A DNA stretch of 64,000 nucleotides from Gnetum montanum. Lineage: Eukaryota; Streptophyta; Gnetopsida; Gnetales; Gnetaceae. This document shows, one piece after another, positions 1 to 11,023 of this stretch (its first letter is position 1; every line of letters begins with the position of its first letter). The stretch spans positions 62,001 through 126,000 of the forward strand of contig MNCI01023788.1 of assembly GCA_015680685.1 (NCBI GenBank). The letters are read 5' to 3'. The translations under genes and the position numbers were made by a program. The notes beneath the pieces were generated by a model, which did no database searches, was not told the origin of the DNA, and saw only the letters and a program-made list of their open reading frames with translations.

Positions 1-1621
1 TATACGAATTAAAAGCCCATCAGATACAAAAGTTAATCTAGCAAGTGGAAAAAGAAGAAGAAGAGCTATGTAAACAAGAGAATGTTCAGAAATATCACTG
101 GGATTGAACTCTTCAAAAGAATAGGGTTCATATCTATGATGAGAAAAAAGAGGTATCTCTCAATGAGGTGATTTCACAACAAGTCTTGCCATTGCAACAA
201 TCTCTTGATGAACTCCAGGAAAGGCTAGATTGGATGTCAAAGTGGATAAATGAATATCCTACAACTTTCATAGGAACTGTAGAGGAGAAGGTAACACAAA
301 GGGAACCAAGCGATCACAATAAATGAAGGAAGAAGAACCAAGAAATAGCTAGGAACACTTATCAATAAATAGGGAAAATGGTTGTAGAAGAAGGGGGTAT
401 AGAATCAACCATAGAAGAAGATGATGGATGTGACATCTACCTATATGACCATCCAAAGGGATATTGCCCAATCATGTTACATTTACATCAGTATTGGGCT
501 TTTGCATTAAATTCCAAATTCATACAAAATCACATGCCCATGAAATTTCTTTTTCCACATGGTAATTATAGACAGTTCCACAACCAATCATACTGCCCTA
601 GGGGATATTATTATCAATCTCAACACCATCATCAACTATAGTGGAAAAATCCATAGCTATGGGGGAAGCCATAACCAAGCCACCCCTATCATTACTACTA
701 GTCAAACCCATATGGATATTAAGTTCACCAACCTATTTCCCCAACTAGTTCTACCTCCTCTACTTCAAATCGCTACTACCACTCTCCTGAATATCATTGA
801 CTTGCAACACCTCACACCTCTTATCCTTTGTCATATCCTCAATATTCTGATACTTTCCTTTACCATATGTGACCAACAACAACATAGGAAGGTTTAGCAC
901 CATGCCATCAATGAGAAAATGTCACTTGTGTTGCAAACATACATAGAAATGATAATGCTAGTATATCTCCACCACAATCTCGAAAACACCCTTTCTTTAG
1001 GATAGTTCCCATACATAAGCACAACACTTGTGGACCTACTAACTTATTCAAACTAGCACAATGCTAATCAAGTGCAACACCCTTCCTTCCACAACCAATG
1101 TCCTCTAATCCTATGCAAAGGCTAACATCTATCATTACTCCAACATCTAATAGAAGTGATGAATCTAGCACTATGGAGAGAAAAAAGCACTCATGCATCA
1201 CTACTAATAGTAAATGGTACATTTGTGGGCTGAAAATTCAAAATATTAACATAGACCACAATAAAGTTCGGGAGCAAGTGTGTGAGAAAAAACCAATCTA
1301 TGTTGTAGCCACTAAACCAAAAAACATCTAGTGGCTTGAAAATGAGAATATAAAATTGTTTCAATGATGCATGGAGACAGTTGATCCACTTATTAGTTCT
1401 AGACTTAAGAAAATAGACCAAATAAAGGACTTAGACATAGATATCTTGTACACTAATTATGCACCAAAAAGGATGTTAAACATAGAGACCTAGGAATTAA
1501 CATAGAAAATCAAGAAGAAGAATCACATACATCTGGACCCCCCAAAAATAGAAATACCTTCAAGTCCAAATGAAGATACATCTCCAAATGATCCAAATGA
1601 GACTATCACCAATGTTACATG
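1..1621 (+). pseudogene. gag remnant of pol-less Athila-like element A
   Basis: Decayed gag of a Ty3/gypsy element whose 5' end lies outside the window. The stretch at 40-330 matches C at 26290-26580 (nucleotide wording such as GAGCTATGTAAA). From 378 the frame reads a segment with DDGCDIYLYDHP, found again in C (26675) and, diverged, in B (6575) and D (20840). A Q/Y/P/S/T-rich low-complexity stretch follows, then IITPTSNRSDESSTMER near 1130 (also in C at 27410), and a tail with ATKPKNI and CMETVDPLIS (1310-1400) that recurs in F. There are many stops and frameshifts. No RT, RNase H or integrase follows; the reading runs straight into the internal purine motif at 1727. The nucleocapsid-like role is inferred from position and composition only. 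Confidence 0.7.
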
Positions 1622-1726
1622 TGCTACCACATGATTAATTAAATCAATAACAATGATAGATGGAAAACAAATGATGTATAACCAAGGAATTATGCAGTCC
1701 CTCTCCCAAATGTGTGGCCATAAGAT

Positions 1727-1745
1727 TAGCTATGGGGGAGATTCT
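1727..1745 (+). promoter_or_regulatory. internal polypurine-tract-like motif of element A
   Basis: The core TATGGGGGAGATTC lies exactly at the 3' end of the gag reading. It resembles the terminal polypurine tracts of this family (for example TAGTCATGGGGATATG before the C 3' LTR). The same motif sits at the end of pol in B (11024-11043) and the end of gag in C (27676-27694). Function is inferred. Confidence 0.45.
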
Positions 1746-2905
1746 CCATCCTAATTCAAGAACTAATAAATTTTTTTCATCATTTTATTTTTACAATTTC
1801 TTATCATTTTCTTATTTCTTTCAAATTTTTCTGATTCTTTATATTTTTTCCTTTTCTTAATATTTTTCTTTTCTTTATATTTTTCTCTTTTCTTAAGTCA
1901 TTTCCTTTATGTTTTATGAATGTCATTTATATCTCTATTAATAATATTTCCAAGTCATGATGTAGAAGTCAATGCTATGTGCTGGGATTTTTTTCCTTGC
2001 TATCAAGATGATTGAATAAGTAATTGTGTAAAGTAGTGAGACCACCTTATCCATCCCTCTAGTTCTTTGAATAAAAGGTCTTTTTCATGGAAATAATTTT
2101 TTTCTTCTTTCATGAAACTAAAATTAATCAATGATCATTGTACCTTGAAAACAGAGGGAATGATAAGTGGGAATGGTAAGGGTGTGACCTCAAGGGGACT
2201 TGTTGGATTTTTGTCTTGTCTTCCTTCGTGTGGTTTGACTCCTCTTGGAATGTATCATCACTCCTCCATCAACCAATAAAAAGAAAGATTTTTCTTTGCA
2301 TGGTGTGGTTCATATTTCAAAAAAGAAAAAAATAATAAAATACAAAAAAAAAAGAAAAAAAGGAGAAGAAAAAGATAATAATTGGACTTTAAAGCACATC
2401 CCTTACACACAATAATGGGCTACAAGCATTGGTTATGAGGTTGAAAAGACATGTTACCCATGCTTGAAGACACCCCTCTAAGGCCCTTCCTTCCTTCTTC
2501 TCCTGTCTTCTCTTTTTGAAGTGATGATCATTCTTTGAAGTGGTTTTGGACTCAAGGTGGTTAGCAAGAGGGAACACATCAATGTGAGGTTCCTGTTCAT
2601 GATATGGACTTGGTCTAAACTTGGACATATGGGTATGTTGATCATGCTAATCAAATTTATCATAAGAATCTATTGTGGACATGGTCAAATACCTTACATC
2701 CCAATCTCTACAATCCCTTCTCATCCCATTATTCACCTCATTGTTGCATGCAATTATGAGCCTTTTGGTTTTGTGTAGTATAGTACAACATCCCAACCAT
2801 GTAAGTTGTGTGTTATTTGGAACAAAGGCATAATCTACATTTAACTTCTCAAGTGCCCATGGACATCTATAGAAGTGATTATGCAAAGGCATTATGGTAG
2901 GAGCC
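1746..2905 (+). other. non-coding spacer of element A
   Basis: No usable coding frame. The spacer starts with a pyrimidine tract (about 1770-1930, mostly T with C), has a purine-rich stretch at 2320-2380, and carries the 20-bp motif CATGTTACCCATGCTTGAAG at 2449-2468 that recurs in B, C, E and (reversed) F. It ends at a G-rich box, TTTGGGGAGGACCCACTTGC, at 2907. Short reading frames at 2389-2892 have no family resemblance and probably arose by chance. Confidence 0.6.
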
Positions 2906-3872
2906 TACTTTGGGGAGGACCCACTTGCATAACTTTTGTTAATCATGACTTTGAGCTAACCTTCACATCTTCTAGAACATCAATAATTATTTCTTTGAAT
3001 TGATGCATAATTTTGGGACTACTTCTCATCACTTTCAATTACTTTTCTTTTTTACTTTTTTTTCTACTTTTTTATTAAAATATCTTTCAAGTTCAATATT
3101 TCTTGGACATCTTCTAAATTGAACCTTTAGTTTCAATTGTTTGAAAATTTATGTGCTTTAGAAGTTACGCTTATTAGTCATGGGGGCTAGGGATGTCTAC
3201 ATTGAAATTTTGAAATTTTTCTAACATCCTATTTTCGAACATCATAATTGATGATTTTAGTTACCTCATTAGACTTGGGCATAGTGTGTTATCATCACCT
3301 TGTGCATAAATGAAACCTAAGGGAATTGAAAAGGGTTAATTATTAAGGAAACTTTACCAAAACTAATGTTGATCCTTTAGTAGCTATAGGTGATGCTAAA
3401 AGAAATGCCTAAAAAAGAAGGTCTTTTGTTAGGCATGGAAACAAAGCCAAGAGAAGGACAATGGAGGATATGCCCATGGAAAAATCATAGCGCATATAAG
3501 ATATTAGCACAAGCATCACATGTTTACTAGATCCATGGGATGATTAGAAGAAATTTCAGTCCATCCTTCAAGAATTTTGCACATAATTAGAGAAGCCCCA
3601 ACCTAACAATCTAGGTTGGAAGTTTGACACCTATAGTAGCAATAAGAAGAATCATCTTCAATGGATTTTAAAGACCTCTACAAATTTTGTAATCTTCAAA
3701 GCCTGTCCAGTCTTTTTGTCACTCTATCATTTTGTATGCATCCACTTAAATAAAATTTTGTAATGTGGCATTCAAAGTTAGTCAGTAGTTATCATCAATC
3801 AATAACTCTATACCTTTCCAATTTTGTAAAGAAAGCTTTGTCCTATCCTATTAACTTTAGGATAAGTTTTTA
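2906..3872 (+). pseudogene. degenerate ORF2 region of element A
   Basis: Lies between the G-rich box and the terminal polypurine tract, where B, C and E carry ORF2. Only scraps of a basic/acidic reading remain (near 3360-3500), and the coiled-coil part known from C and B is largely gone. The last 100 bases, with an AACTCTATACCTTTCC-type sequence and AATTTTGTAAAGAAAG, match the equivalent 3' untranslated segments of B (17440-17500) and C (30460-30520). Confidence 0.45.
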
Positions 3873-3888
3873 TTTAGTTGTGGTGGTA
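3873..3888 (+). promoter_or_regulatory. terminal polypurine tract of element A (degenerate)
   Basis: TTAGTTGTGGTGGTA directly abuts the LTR start. It aligns in position with TTTAGTCATGGGGATA (C) and CAATAGTAGGGGTA (B 3' end). Known role of such a tract: primer for plus-strand DNA synthesis. Confidence 0.5.
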
Positions 3889-3963
3889 TAATTAGTCATT
3901 AGTTGGTTGAGTTATCTAATAAAAAGTCAACCTTTTGGTTGGCTCTAATATCCTAGGCCCAAT

Positions 3964-4046
3964 AACAAGGCTCCAATTTCAAGACTTTGACAACAAGGCT
4001 TCAATGTCAAGGCTTTGACAACAAGGCTACATTGACGAGGCTTGAT
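3964..4046 (+). repeat. three 28-bp direct repeats in LTR U3
   Basis: Units start at 3964, 3992 and 4020, each opening with AACAAGGCT. The first two differ at a few positions and the third diverges at its end. They lie upstream of the TATA box, where enhancer repeats are usual in LTRs. They are not seen in the other LTRs here. Confidence 0.8.
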
Positions 4047-4090
4047 CGATGCATCATTTCGTTCATTGATGAGGCCCCGTCAATGTAGCC
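4025..4090. promoter_or_regulatory. 17-bp inverted repeat upstream of TATA
   Basis: Arms are GGCTACATTGACGAGGC (4025-4041) and GCCCCGTCAATGTAGCC (4074-4090), with one mismatch and a 32-base loop. It ends 11 bases before the TATA box at 4102. It could be a dyad-symmetric protein site or a hairpin; function is inferred. Confidence 0.7.
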
Positions 4091-4869
4091 TAGCAATAAA
4101 ATATATAAATACATGCTCATAGCCATGTTTATGAAATTATTTTATTAATAGAGTAGCCAAACTCTTACAATTTTATTCTATAATATTAGAGAATAGTCAA
4201 TGAGTGCCCATAGTGTGGATTTGAGTTAGTTGTAGAGTGTTTTATTCGAGTGGCAATGTACTTGAACACATTCCATGAACAATAATAAGATCAAGATTGA
4301 TTCTTATTCAATGCAGTACTTTGACTTAGATTAAATTTACTTTTAATGCAATTTATATTCCATGTACTTAGTTAATATTTACATTTCCATGCATGTTAAT
4401 GAATTAGTGGAATGAGCATGACCAATTTCAATCATAAAGACGCATTCACTTGGTAATCCTAGCAGCCTTATTACTTAGTTTGTCTAGTAGCATAGTGCTT
4501 GGTAATCCCAGTAGTGGATATGTGGGTTCATAATGTGTATGGAAAGTTGGGAATGGACACTCATCACCCATAAGCTAGTTTAGGCTTTATATTTATGTTG
4601 TTAATTAGATTAAGCAATTTATTTCTTTATTATCGTTAGGAGAAACATAACTCCAAAACAGCATCAATTTTCATATGTCTTACTCTGGACTAAACCACAC
4701 ATGACAAAGATACCACTAGTCTAAGTGGGAAGATAATGAACTATGATTAAGGCATAATGATCTAGATGCCACAACTAGTTCCATCCATGGAATTTAACTG
4801 GATCATGCATGAATGCTTGTGATTTTTATGGTTGGGTGTAGGAGGTACCTCATCACTCACTAGGGAGAC

Positions 4870-7250
4870 ATGGAGGGCAACATCATGTTGCCTCCTAACC
4901 AATATATTCCTATGATGTTGTTGAACAATTTTATCAAGTTTAGCATTGCTAGAATTAATACCAAATATGAAGTCCAAGATCATCTCTATGAGGACTATCA
5001 TCTCACTAAGGCTCCATGGAAGAGAGATCAATTGATGGAACCTAGATATGAGGCCTCAAAGACCAAGAGCCTCCCTATCTATTTGTTCTTACAACCACAT
5101 AAAGATGTTGAGGACTTCTTTTTAGGATAGTCCTAATACACTAGTTCTCCCCTTTGTTTTATGAGAGAAGAGCCTTAACCAAATGTTATAATCAACTATG
5201 GATAACCTTGGTGGGGGAAGGAATTATTTCTAAGGATTAGGGAACCTCAAAAGACAACAACCAAAGTCATACATCTAGAGGTAGGGATAATGACAAGCAT
5301 AAAGAGAAAGATAAACATGGTGATTTGGGTATGGACCAAAGAAGAGGGGGTAGTAGGCATAATTTTAGTGCTAATTCTCCTTCCTCTTCATCTTAATCAT
5401 CATTATCATTATCTTCCTTCTCTAGCTCCTATAGAAGAAGAAAAGGCAACGACTGTAGAAAGAGTAGTAAAGATCCTGATAGAGATGAATGACATGATAG
5501 GGATGATCATAGATTCTACTAGAAAAACAAAGAATATGGGCATGAACAAGAGAAAATGGAAGAACATCATAAAGATAGAAGGTACAAAAAGACTCATCAT
5601 AGGCATCATGGCCATGATAAGGATCACTGAGACCATTATGACTATGATGAGCCTTTGCTAGTTACAAGAAAGATGTTGAATATTTCAGAGGTTGTCAAAA
5701 TTTACACAAAGAACTTGAAGGATATCCACATCAAATGGTTGGATATGAATAATATCTCCAAGTTTGATGGGAAATCTAGTTTAGATTCATAGAATCATTT
5801 GCAAGCCTTCCATGATGCTTGTGTCTTGCAAACTGTATAAAAAGAGTGGCAAAAGTTGAAATTGATTTCAAGGGCACTCATAAAAGAAGCAGAAATATCG
5901 TACCAATTCTTGGAACCAAAATATATTTGGTGATGGAGTACAATGTTGGAGCTATTCAATGATAAATATCAAATGTATTCTAGATTGTTTAATCTATAGA
6001 GGCAAATCGAATGTTGGAAATAAGGTACTCATGAGTCTTAGATGTAGCCTTGAGTAAGTACTACTCTTTGTTGCATTGATGCCAAGGCCATGGATACTTC
6101 CAATGGGATTAGCTGCACCATATCATAGATGGGCTGAAAATTGAAGCAAGGAGAATCCTTGGTATCTATGCCCAAGGAAGACTTTCTAAGCTAAGGGTTC
6201 ATTAGATCCTAAGGCTCATAAAGCAAGTGGCCAAAGAGGAAGGAGATCTCAAAAAACAAAAACATGTAGAAGAGTTCAAAGAAGATCCCTCCATTTACAA
6301 GAGGGAGGTTCATTTCTATGAGAATGAGGAGGAGGCACTGCTTGATGAAATGGGGTAGAGAAAACCTTACCAATCCAAAAATCTATTATAGAAATATTGA
6401 CTAAAGTGGATAGGATGTGGGAATCCTTGGAAAAAAAGTTAGAGAAATGTAGAGATTAAGGGGGTAGTGGCAATGAACAAAGAAATAAAATGGATGCTAA
6501 ATGATAATATTGTAAAGATAAGGGTAAAGCTATAGTAGTAGAGGAGGTTGTAGATTCAAAGACTAATGATGATGGGTGTGACATCTATCAATATAAACAT
6601 CCTATGAGATGTTGTCTTGTATTGTTACACCTAGAAGAATCTAGGGTGTATGCTTTAAATCCTATATTGGCAAAATGAAAAACACCTAGGAGGTTTTCTT
6701 ATTCATAAGGTAACTATCAACAAAAATTTCACCAATAAGAATACTATCCAAGTGGAGTGCTGCCTCAACCTTAAGAGTAGTACCAATAGTGGTAACATCC
6801 ATAGTCATGGGGGATGCCACCACCATGGTAGTAGTATCCTTATTTCCAACTTGATCCTTATGGTTATTACATTCAATAGTTGGTGTCTCCACATGACTCT
6901 TTTAGTCACTCTTCCTTTTCACATCAATAGTACCCTTTGTAAGACTACAAAGCATCTTCTCCGAGAGGGGAGTCTTCATTTCTCTTTTATCATCATTTGC
7001 ATTAATCTAATCCTACACTACCATCATCAACACCTTTATCACGTACTCCATCCATGCACGATGAAATACCTACCCATCCATAGCAATGAAATGCCAAAAG
7101 GGTAGTAAACGTGCATCCAACTACCTAGCCAAATGGTCTTGAACCTAAGCCTTGAAAGATCATTCTTTAAAACCAATAGCCTGACAAAGCCCTCTCAAAT
7201 ACTTATGGCTACAAACCTTGCTCCTTGAACCTATAAAATCCTTATCAAGT
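4870..7250 (+). pseudogene. gag remnant of element B
   Basis: Begins at an ATG 15 bases after the LTR; it is broken by stops and frameshifts throughout. A capsid-like segment lies at 5690-5990: IKWLDMNNISKFDG, then HLQAFHDAC, SRALIKEAE and MLELFNDKY, which matches the retrotransposon gag capsid pattern in plant Ty3/gypsy elements and also C at 25820-26090. A later segment (6530-6660) contains GCDIYQYKHP. Charged low-complexity stretches (5290-5660, rich in K, R, M, I) surround these. Unlike A and F, no ATKPKNI/CMET tail in that wording is seen; protease follows. Confidence 0.7.
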
Positions 7251-7389
7251 TACCTTAAAACTAAAGAGCTCCTCCATTACACATTGTCATGTTAACCTAT
7301 GTGGTCATAGATTGGATCAATGACATCCACCTTCTTAGGAAGAGATCTTATCCTAGGAATCCTATTATTTACTTGTAGATCATTGAAAA

Positions 7390-7860
7390 TGAATAGTGTA
7401 AGGATTTTTGGATTTAGGTTTTGGAGTTAACTTAATTTCAAAAAAGATTTACAAAGCTTGGAACCTACCTCCCTTGAAAAAGAGTAATATCAGATTAGAA
7501 CTAGCAAACCAATTCATCACTATTTCTTTGGAATTGGTAGAGGACTTTATGACCACCATTTGTGGGTAGTCCTATCCTACCAATTTTTTGGTGATCCATG
7601 TGAAGAAATAAAAAAGGGGAAGGGCATGGTTGAGCATTATTGATGCAAGGTTGGGGATTCAAGATATTTCCTTGGAGATTCTAAGGAAAATGAATTTGGT
7701 AAGATTGAGAAGAAGAGAGTTCTATGCATCATGTACAGTAACACAAGGTGCCATAGTGTGTAAAGACTATGGACCATCAAACGTGTATCACTTCAAGCAT
7801 GTAATCAGTGTGAAGAGACTATGGAAATACAAAGATGTATATATGTATTAGTGACTAAAT
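7390..7860 (+). pseudogene. aspartic protease region of element B
   Basis: Reading from about 7400 gives RLELANQFITIS, LVEDF and, after a stop, RAWLSIIDARLGIQDISLEI, which resembles the retropepsin flap and C-terminal GRPWLATxDAxxG region of plant Ty3/gypsy proteases. The catalytic DSG near 7400 is not readable (it appears as LGFGVNLIS). The clean frame 7630-7851 continues with REFYASCTVTQGAIVCKDYG, a segment mirrored in D (EFNALHTSILGAIACRKYG near 22000), so it is a family feature rather than chance. Confidence 0.65.
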
Positions 7861-8289
7861 AAGAGGGTATCCAGTGGCTAATTATAGACAAATAATGAGG
7901 TTGAATCAAAAATATTCATGAAACTAACTAAGAGCCTCACTAGCTCCTATGTTGAAATCATGGATAAGTTGGAGTAGCTTCATTACCAACTCTTTAATGT
8001 ATAAAGTAAGATCAATTTGGGAGATTTGGAGACCCCCAAAACTTTCAAGAAAGAACCCTTTAAGTTAAAGGTTCTACCAATAGGAATGAAATATGCATTT
8101 ATGAATAATGGTAAGCAAGTAATTATCAATTCCACCCTTGCTTAAGAGTAGAAAGAGAAATTGTTGAAAGTTGTGAACATGCCAATAGTCTTAACCTAGT
8201 TATATCATGAGCTAACAAGAATTGATCCTCAGATATGTCAGCATAGAATCTATATATACTCCTTTGTTAAACCAAAGAGGTAGCCACAA

Positions 8290-9085
8290 AGATGCTTGAA
8301 CCCAAAATTGAAGAAAATCATCAAAGAGGAGATTGAATCATTGCTCAAGGCTAGGTTCATTCATCCAATTGTAGATAGGAAGTGGGTTACTGCACTTGTT
8401 ATTGTACTAAAGAAAGAAAGAAAGTTGAGAGTTTGTATAGACTTTTAGCTATTAAATATGATAACCTATAAAGAACATTTTTCATTTTGATTTGTGAACT
8501 AGGTATTGGACACCATTACAAGGCATTGCTACTACATCTTTTTGGACAATTATAGTGGCTATAACCAAATCTAGATAGCATTGAAGGACTAGGCCAAGAC
8601 AACATTCACATGTTCCTAGGGGAACTTTACATACAAGAAGATGTCCTTTGGCCTATGCAATGATTCCACCACATTCTAATGGTTGATCTTAAGCATCTTC
8701 CAACAACAAATTGGTAGTAGGATAGAAGTTTTCATAAATGACTTCTCTACCTATAGGGATACCTTTAAGCAAGCTTTAGACTATCTTAAGCAAGTGCTTA
8801 AAATATTTTTAGAGAATAATTTAATGCTCAATTGGAAAAAGAGCCACCTAATGATCCAAGAGTACATTATACTGGAGCATCAAATTTCAAATAAAAGGAT
8901 TAAGGTAGACCTAGAGAAAGTAAGGATCATCCAAGGAATAACCAAATAACCAAAAATCATGAAAGATGTGAACTCATTCCTTGGAAATTTAAATTATTAT
9001 AGGCACTTCATTAAAAAATTCTTAAAGATTATCAAACCATTAGTAGAACTTACAAAGAAATATGCACCATTTGTTTTAACCAAGA
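8290..9085 (+). pseudogene. reverse transcriptase of element B
   Basis: Ty3/gypsy RT read with several stops: LLKARFIHPIVDRKWVTA, RKLRVCIDF, YIFLDNYSGYNQI, then TTFTC and MSFGLCN. Frame 8683-8949 continues: FINDF at 8731-8742 replaces the Athila FMDDF active site (first catalytic Asp changed to Asn), followed by NLMLNWKKSHLM and GHxxS-like wording. FLGNLNYYRHFIKKF closes the thumb near 8980-9020. The domain order and wording identify the lineage; the Asn and the stops show it is inactive. Confidence 0.88.
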
Positions 9086-9099
9086 AATGTCAAAATTCA

Positions 9100-9540
9100 T
9101 TCTAAATGTTGAAGTAGAAACTCATAGAAACATCAATTCTAGGAGTACTAGATTGGTCCAAGCCATTCCACACATTACAAATGCATGAAATTATGCATTG
9201 GGAGCTATGCTTACATAGTTGAATGATTAGAAGCATCCCTATTACATTCACTATGAAAGTAGGAGGATTGTGGATACATAACAGAATTAGACATTGAAAA
9301 AGAACTTATGGCAATGGTATACACCTTAGAGAAATTTAAGCACTATATGCTTGGATATCAAATTTTTGTACACACCAACCATGGTGCCATCTAGTTCCTA
9401 ATGAATAAGCCAATGGTAAGCCCCCATGTAATACTATGACTGGTAATACTTTAGGAGTTTGACTTACCAAAAATTGATAGAAAGGGGACTAAAAATATGG
9501 TTGCTGATCACTTTTCTCAGTTAAGATGGAATAGAAAAAA
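9100..9540 (+). pseudogene. RNase H of element B
   Basis: Frameshifted but recognisable Ty3/gypsy RNase H: NYALGAMLT near 9190, EKELMAMVYTLEKFKHYM near 9300-9350, FVHTNHGAI near 9365-9390 and ENxVADHLS-type TKNMVADHFSQLRW near 9490-9530. It directly follows the RT and precedes the integrase, as in the standard pol order. Stops lie between segments. Confidence 0.8.
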
Positions 9541-9689
9541 GGATGAGGATCCACTGTATAATCAATATTTTTATGAACTCCTCTTTGCTAGTGTTATTAA
9601 TGATCTAGATTTCAAAAGGAAAAAGCTAGTACGATCACATCCTCTCCTCTCAACTCATACAAGAGACACCACATGAATGAGACAATAAG

Positions 9690-10900
9690 AAGAAATAAAA
9701 ATTTCTTCATCAGGCCAAACACTTCATGGAAATCAAAGGTAACCTCTACAAGAGTTGCATAGATGTCCTGGTTTCAAGGTGTGTCCCTAATTCTATTCAA
9801 CTTTGAGTCCTCCTAGATGCACATGAAGGTCCATGTGGAGGTCACTAAGTTAGAAGGAAAATAACCATTAAGATCCTCATGGTAGGGTATTATTGGCCCA
9901 CTATCTTTAGGGATTCCTATCACTTCTATTTTTATGATAGGCACTAACATGATGGAGGCATGACAACATGCATTAAAGGGCCTAAAAAATGGATCCAACC
10001 ACTAGAGCCTTTCAATCTTTTGGGGATTGACTTCATGGGATCCATCAATCCCATGTCAAATGGAAAGGCATAGATCATTATGATGGTTGATTATTGTACC
10101 AAGTGNATTTTGGGGATTTACATCATGGGGTCCATCAATCCCATGTCAAATGGAAAGGCATACATCATTATGATGGTTGATTATTGTACCAAGTGTTCTA
10201 AAGCAATTGCTATCATTGACTATTCATCTTCTATGGTAGCATGGTTTATACAAAAAAAAATGTTATAAATAGGTTTGGTATGCCAAGGGAACTAATTTTA
10301 GATAATGAAATACACTTCATTGATTTTTGAAAGCTCTTGTAACACGTAGAGGTTAAACATAAATTAAGAACTCCATACCACCCCCAAGCCAATAGTCAAG
10401 CTAGGGTTACTAATAGGGAAATGACCAAACTACGAACATGAACAATTAGTAAATATAGGAAGGACTAGAGCAATAAACTCAACGATGCCCTTTAGGCTTA
10501 TCATTCAACATGGAAACTTCATATTAAGTATTCTTCCTATGAGTTAGTGTACTAGAAACTTCCAATTATTCACATTAAAATTAAGCTCTGTACACTTTCA
10601 ATAGCCTATTACCTTGACCTAAACCTAAGTCTAGCTTAAAAAGAAAGACTAATGAATCTCAATGTGCTAGGCAAGAATAGATTAGTAGCCTTATCATTAA
10701 ATGAAGTACACAAGGCACACAATAAGAAACATCATGATCTTAGAATGAGGAAAGTGAAAGTTCAACTAGGACATAAGATGATTTACTAGAACCCCATGCA
10801 TGTACCTCAATGTACAAAATTTTCAAAGTTATGGAAGGGTTCTTACATTATATCTAAAACCTCCATCTAGGGCTATGATGATCTATGACCCTATCAATTC
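9690..10900 (+). pseudogene. integrase of element B
   Basis: The zinc-binding region has GYYWPTIFRD near 9890 but its Cys residues are lost. The core starts with LLGIDFMGSI (10015-10045), so the first catalytic Asp is present; the second is in LDNEIHF near 10300. The catalytic Glu in the usual GQAEVSN motif reads QARVTNRE (about 10400), Glu changed to Arg. The core is interrupted by an assembly N and a 90-base direct duplication. The C-terminal part ends near 10900 with weak resemblance only. Confidence 0.8.
10021..10195 (+). repeat. 90-base direct duplication around a single N
   Basis: 10021-10105 is repeated at 10111-10195 with four mismatches; position 10106 is N. The period of 90 keeps the frame. 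The single N at the junction suggests two overlapping contigs or two repeat copies joined by an assembler, more than a biological duplication. Confidence 0.9.
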
Positions 10901-11023
10901 ACATAAATGGTTATTATTCAACATGTAATAGCTCAAACCTTTCCTGGAGACCAAAACAACCAGTGGAATGAATACATTAATTTATGGACAATCATGCTCA
11001 ATCTTTTGAATGTCTCCTATTAA

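Larger units (their letters stand above)
3889..4855 (+). repeat. LTR, 3' LTR of A and 5' LTR of B
   Basis: The start is set by the polypurine tract and by alignment with other LTRs (TG degraded to TA); the end is the CATCA at 4851-4855. The last 200 bases (4660-4855) closely match the LTR ends of C and F, including ACCACTAGTCTAAGTGGGAA. TATA-like TATATAAATA is at 4102-4111. Upstream are three 28-bp direct repeats and a 17-bp inverted repeat. An AATAATAAGATC stretch (about 4281) sits where the other LTRs have AATAAAGAT, a possible polyadenylation region. It is clearly related to the LTR at 17538-18400 but diverged, most strongly in the 5' half. Confidence 0.75.
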
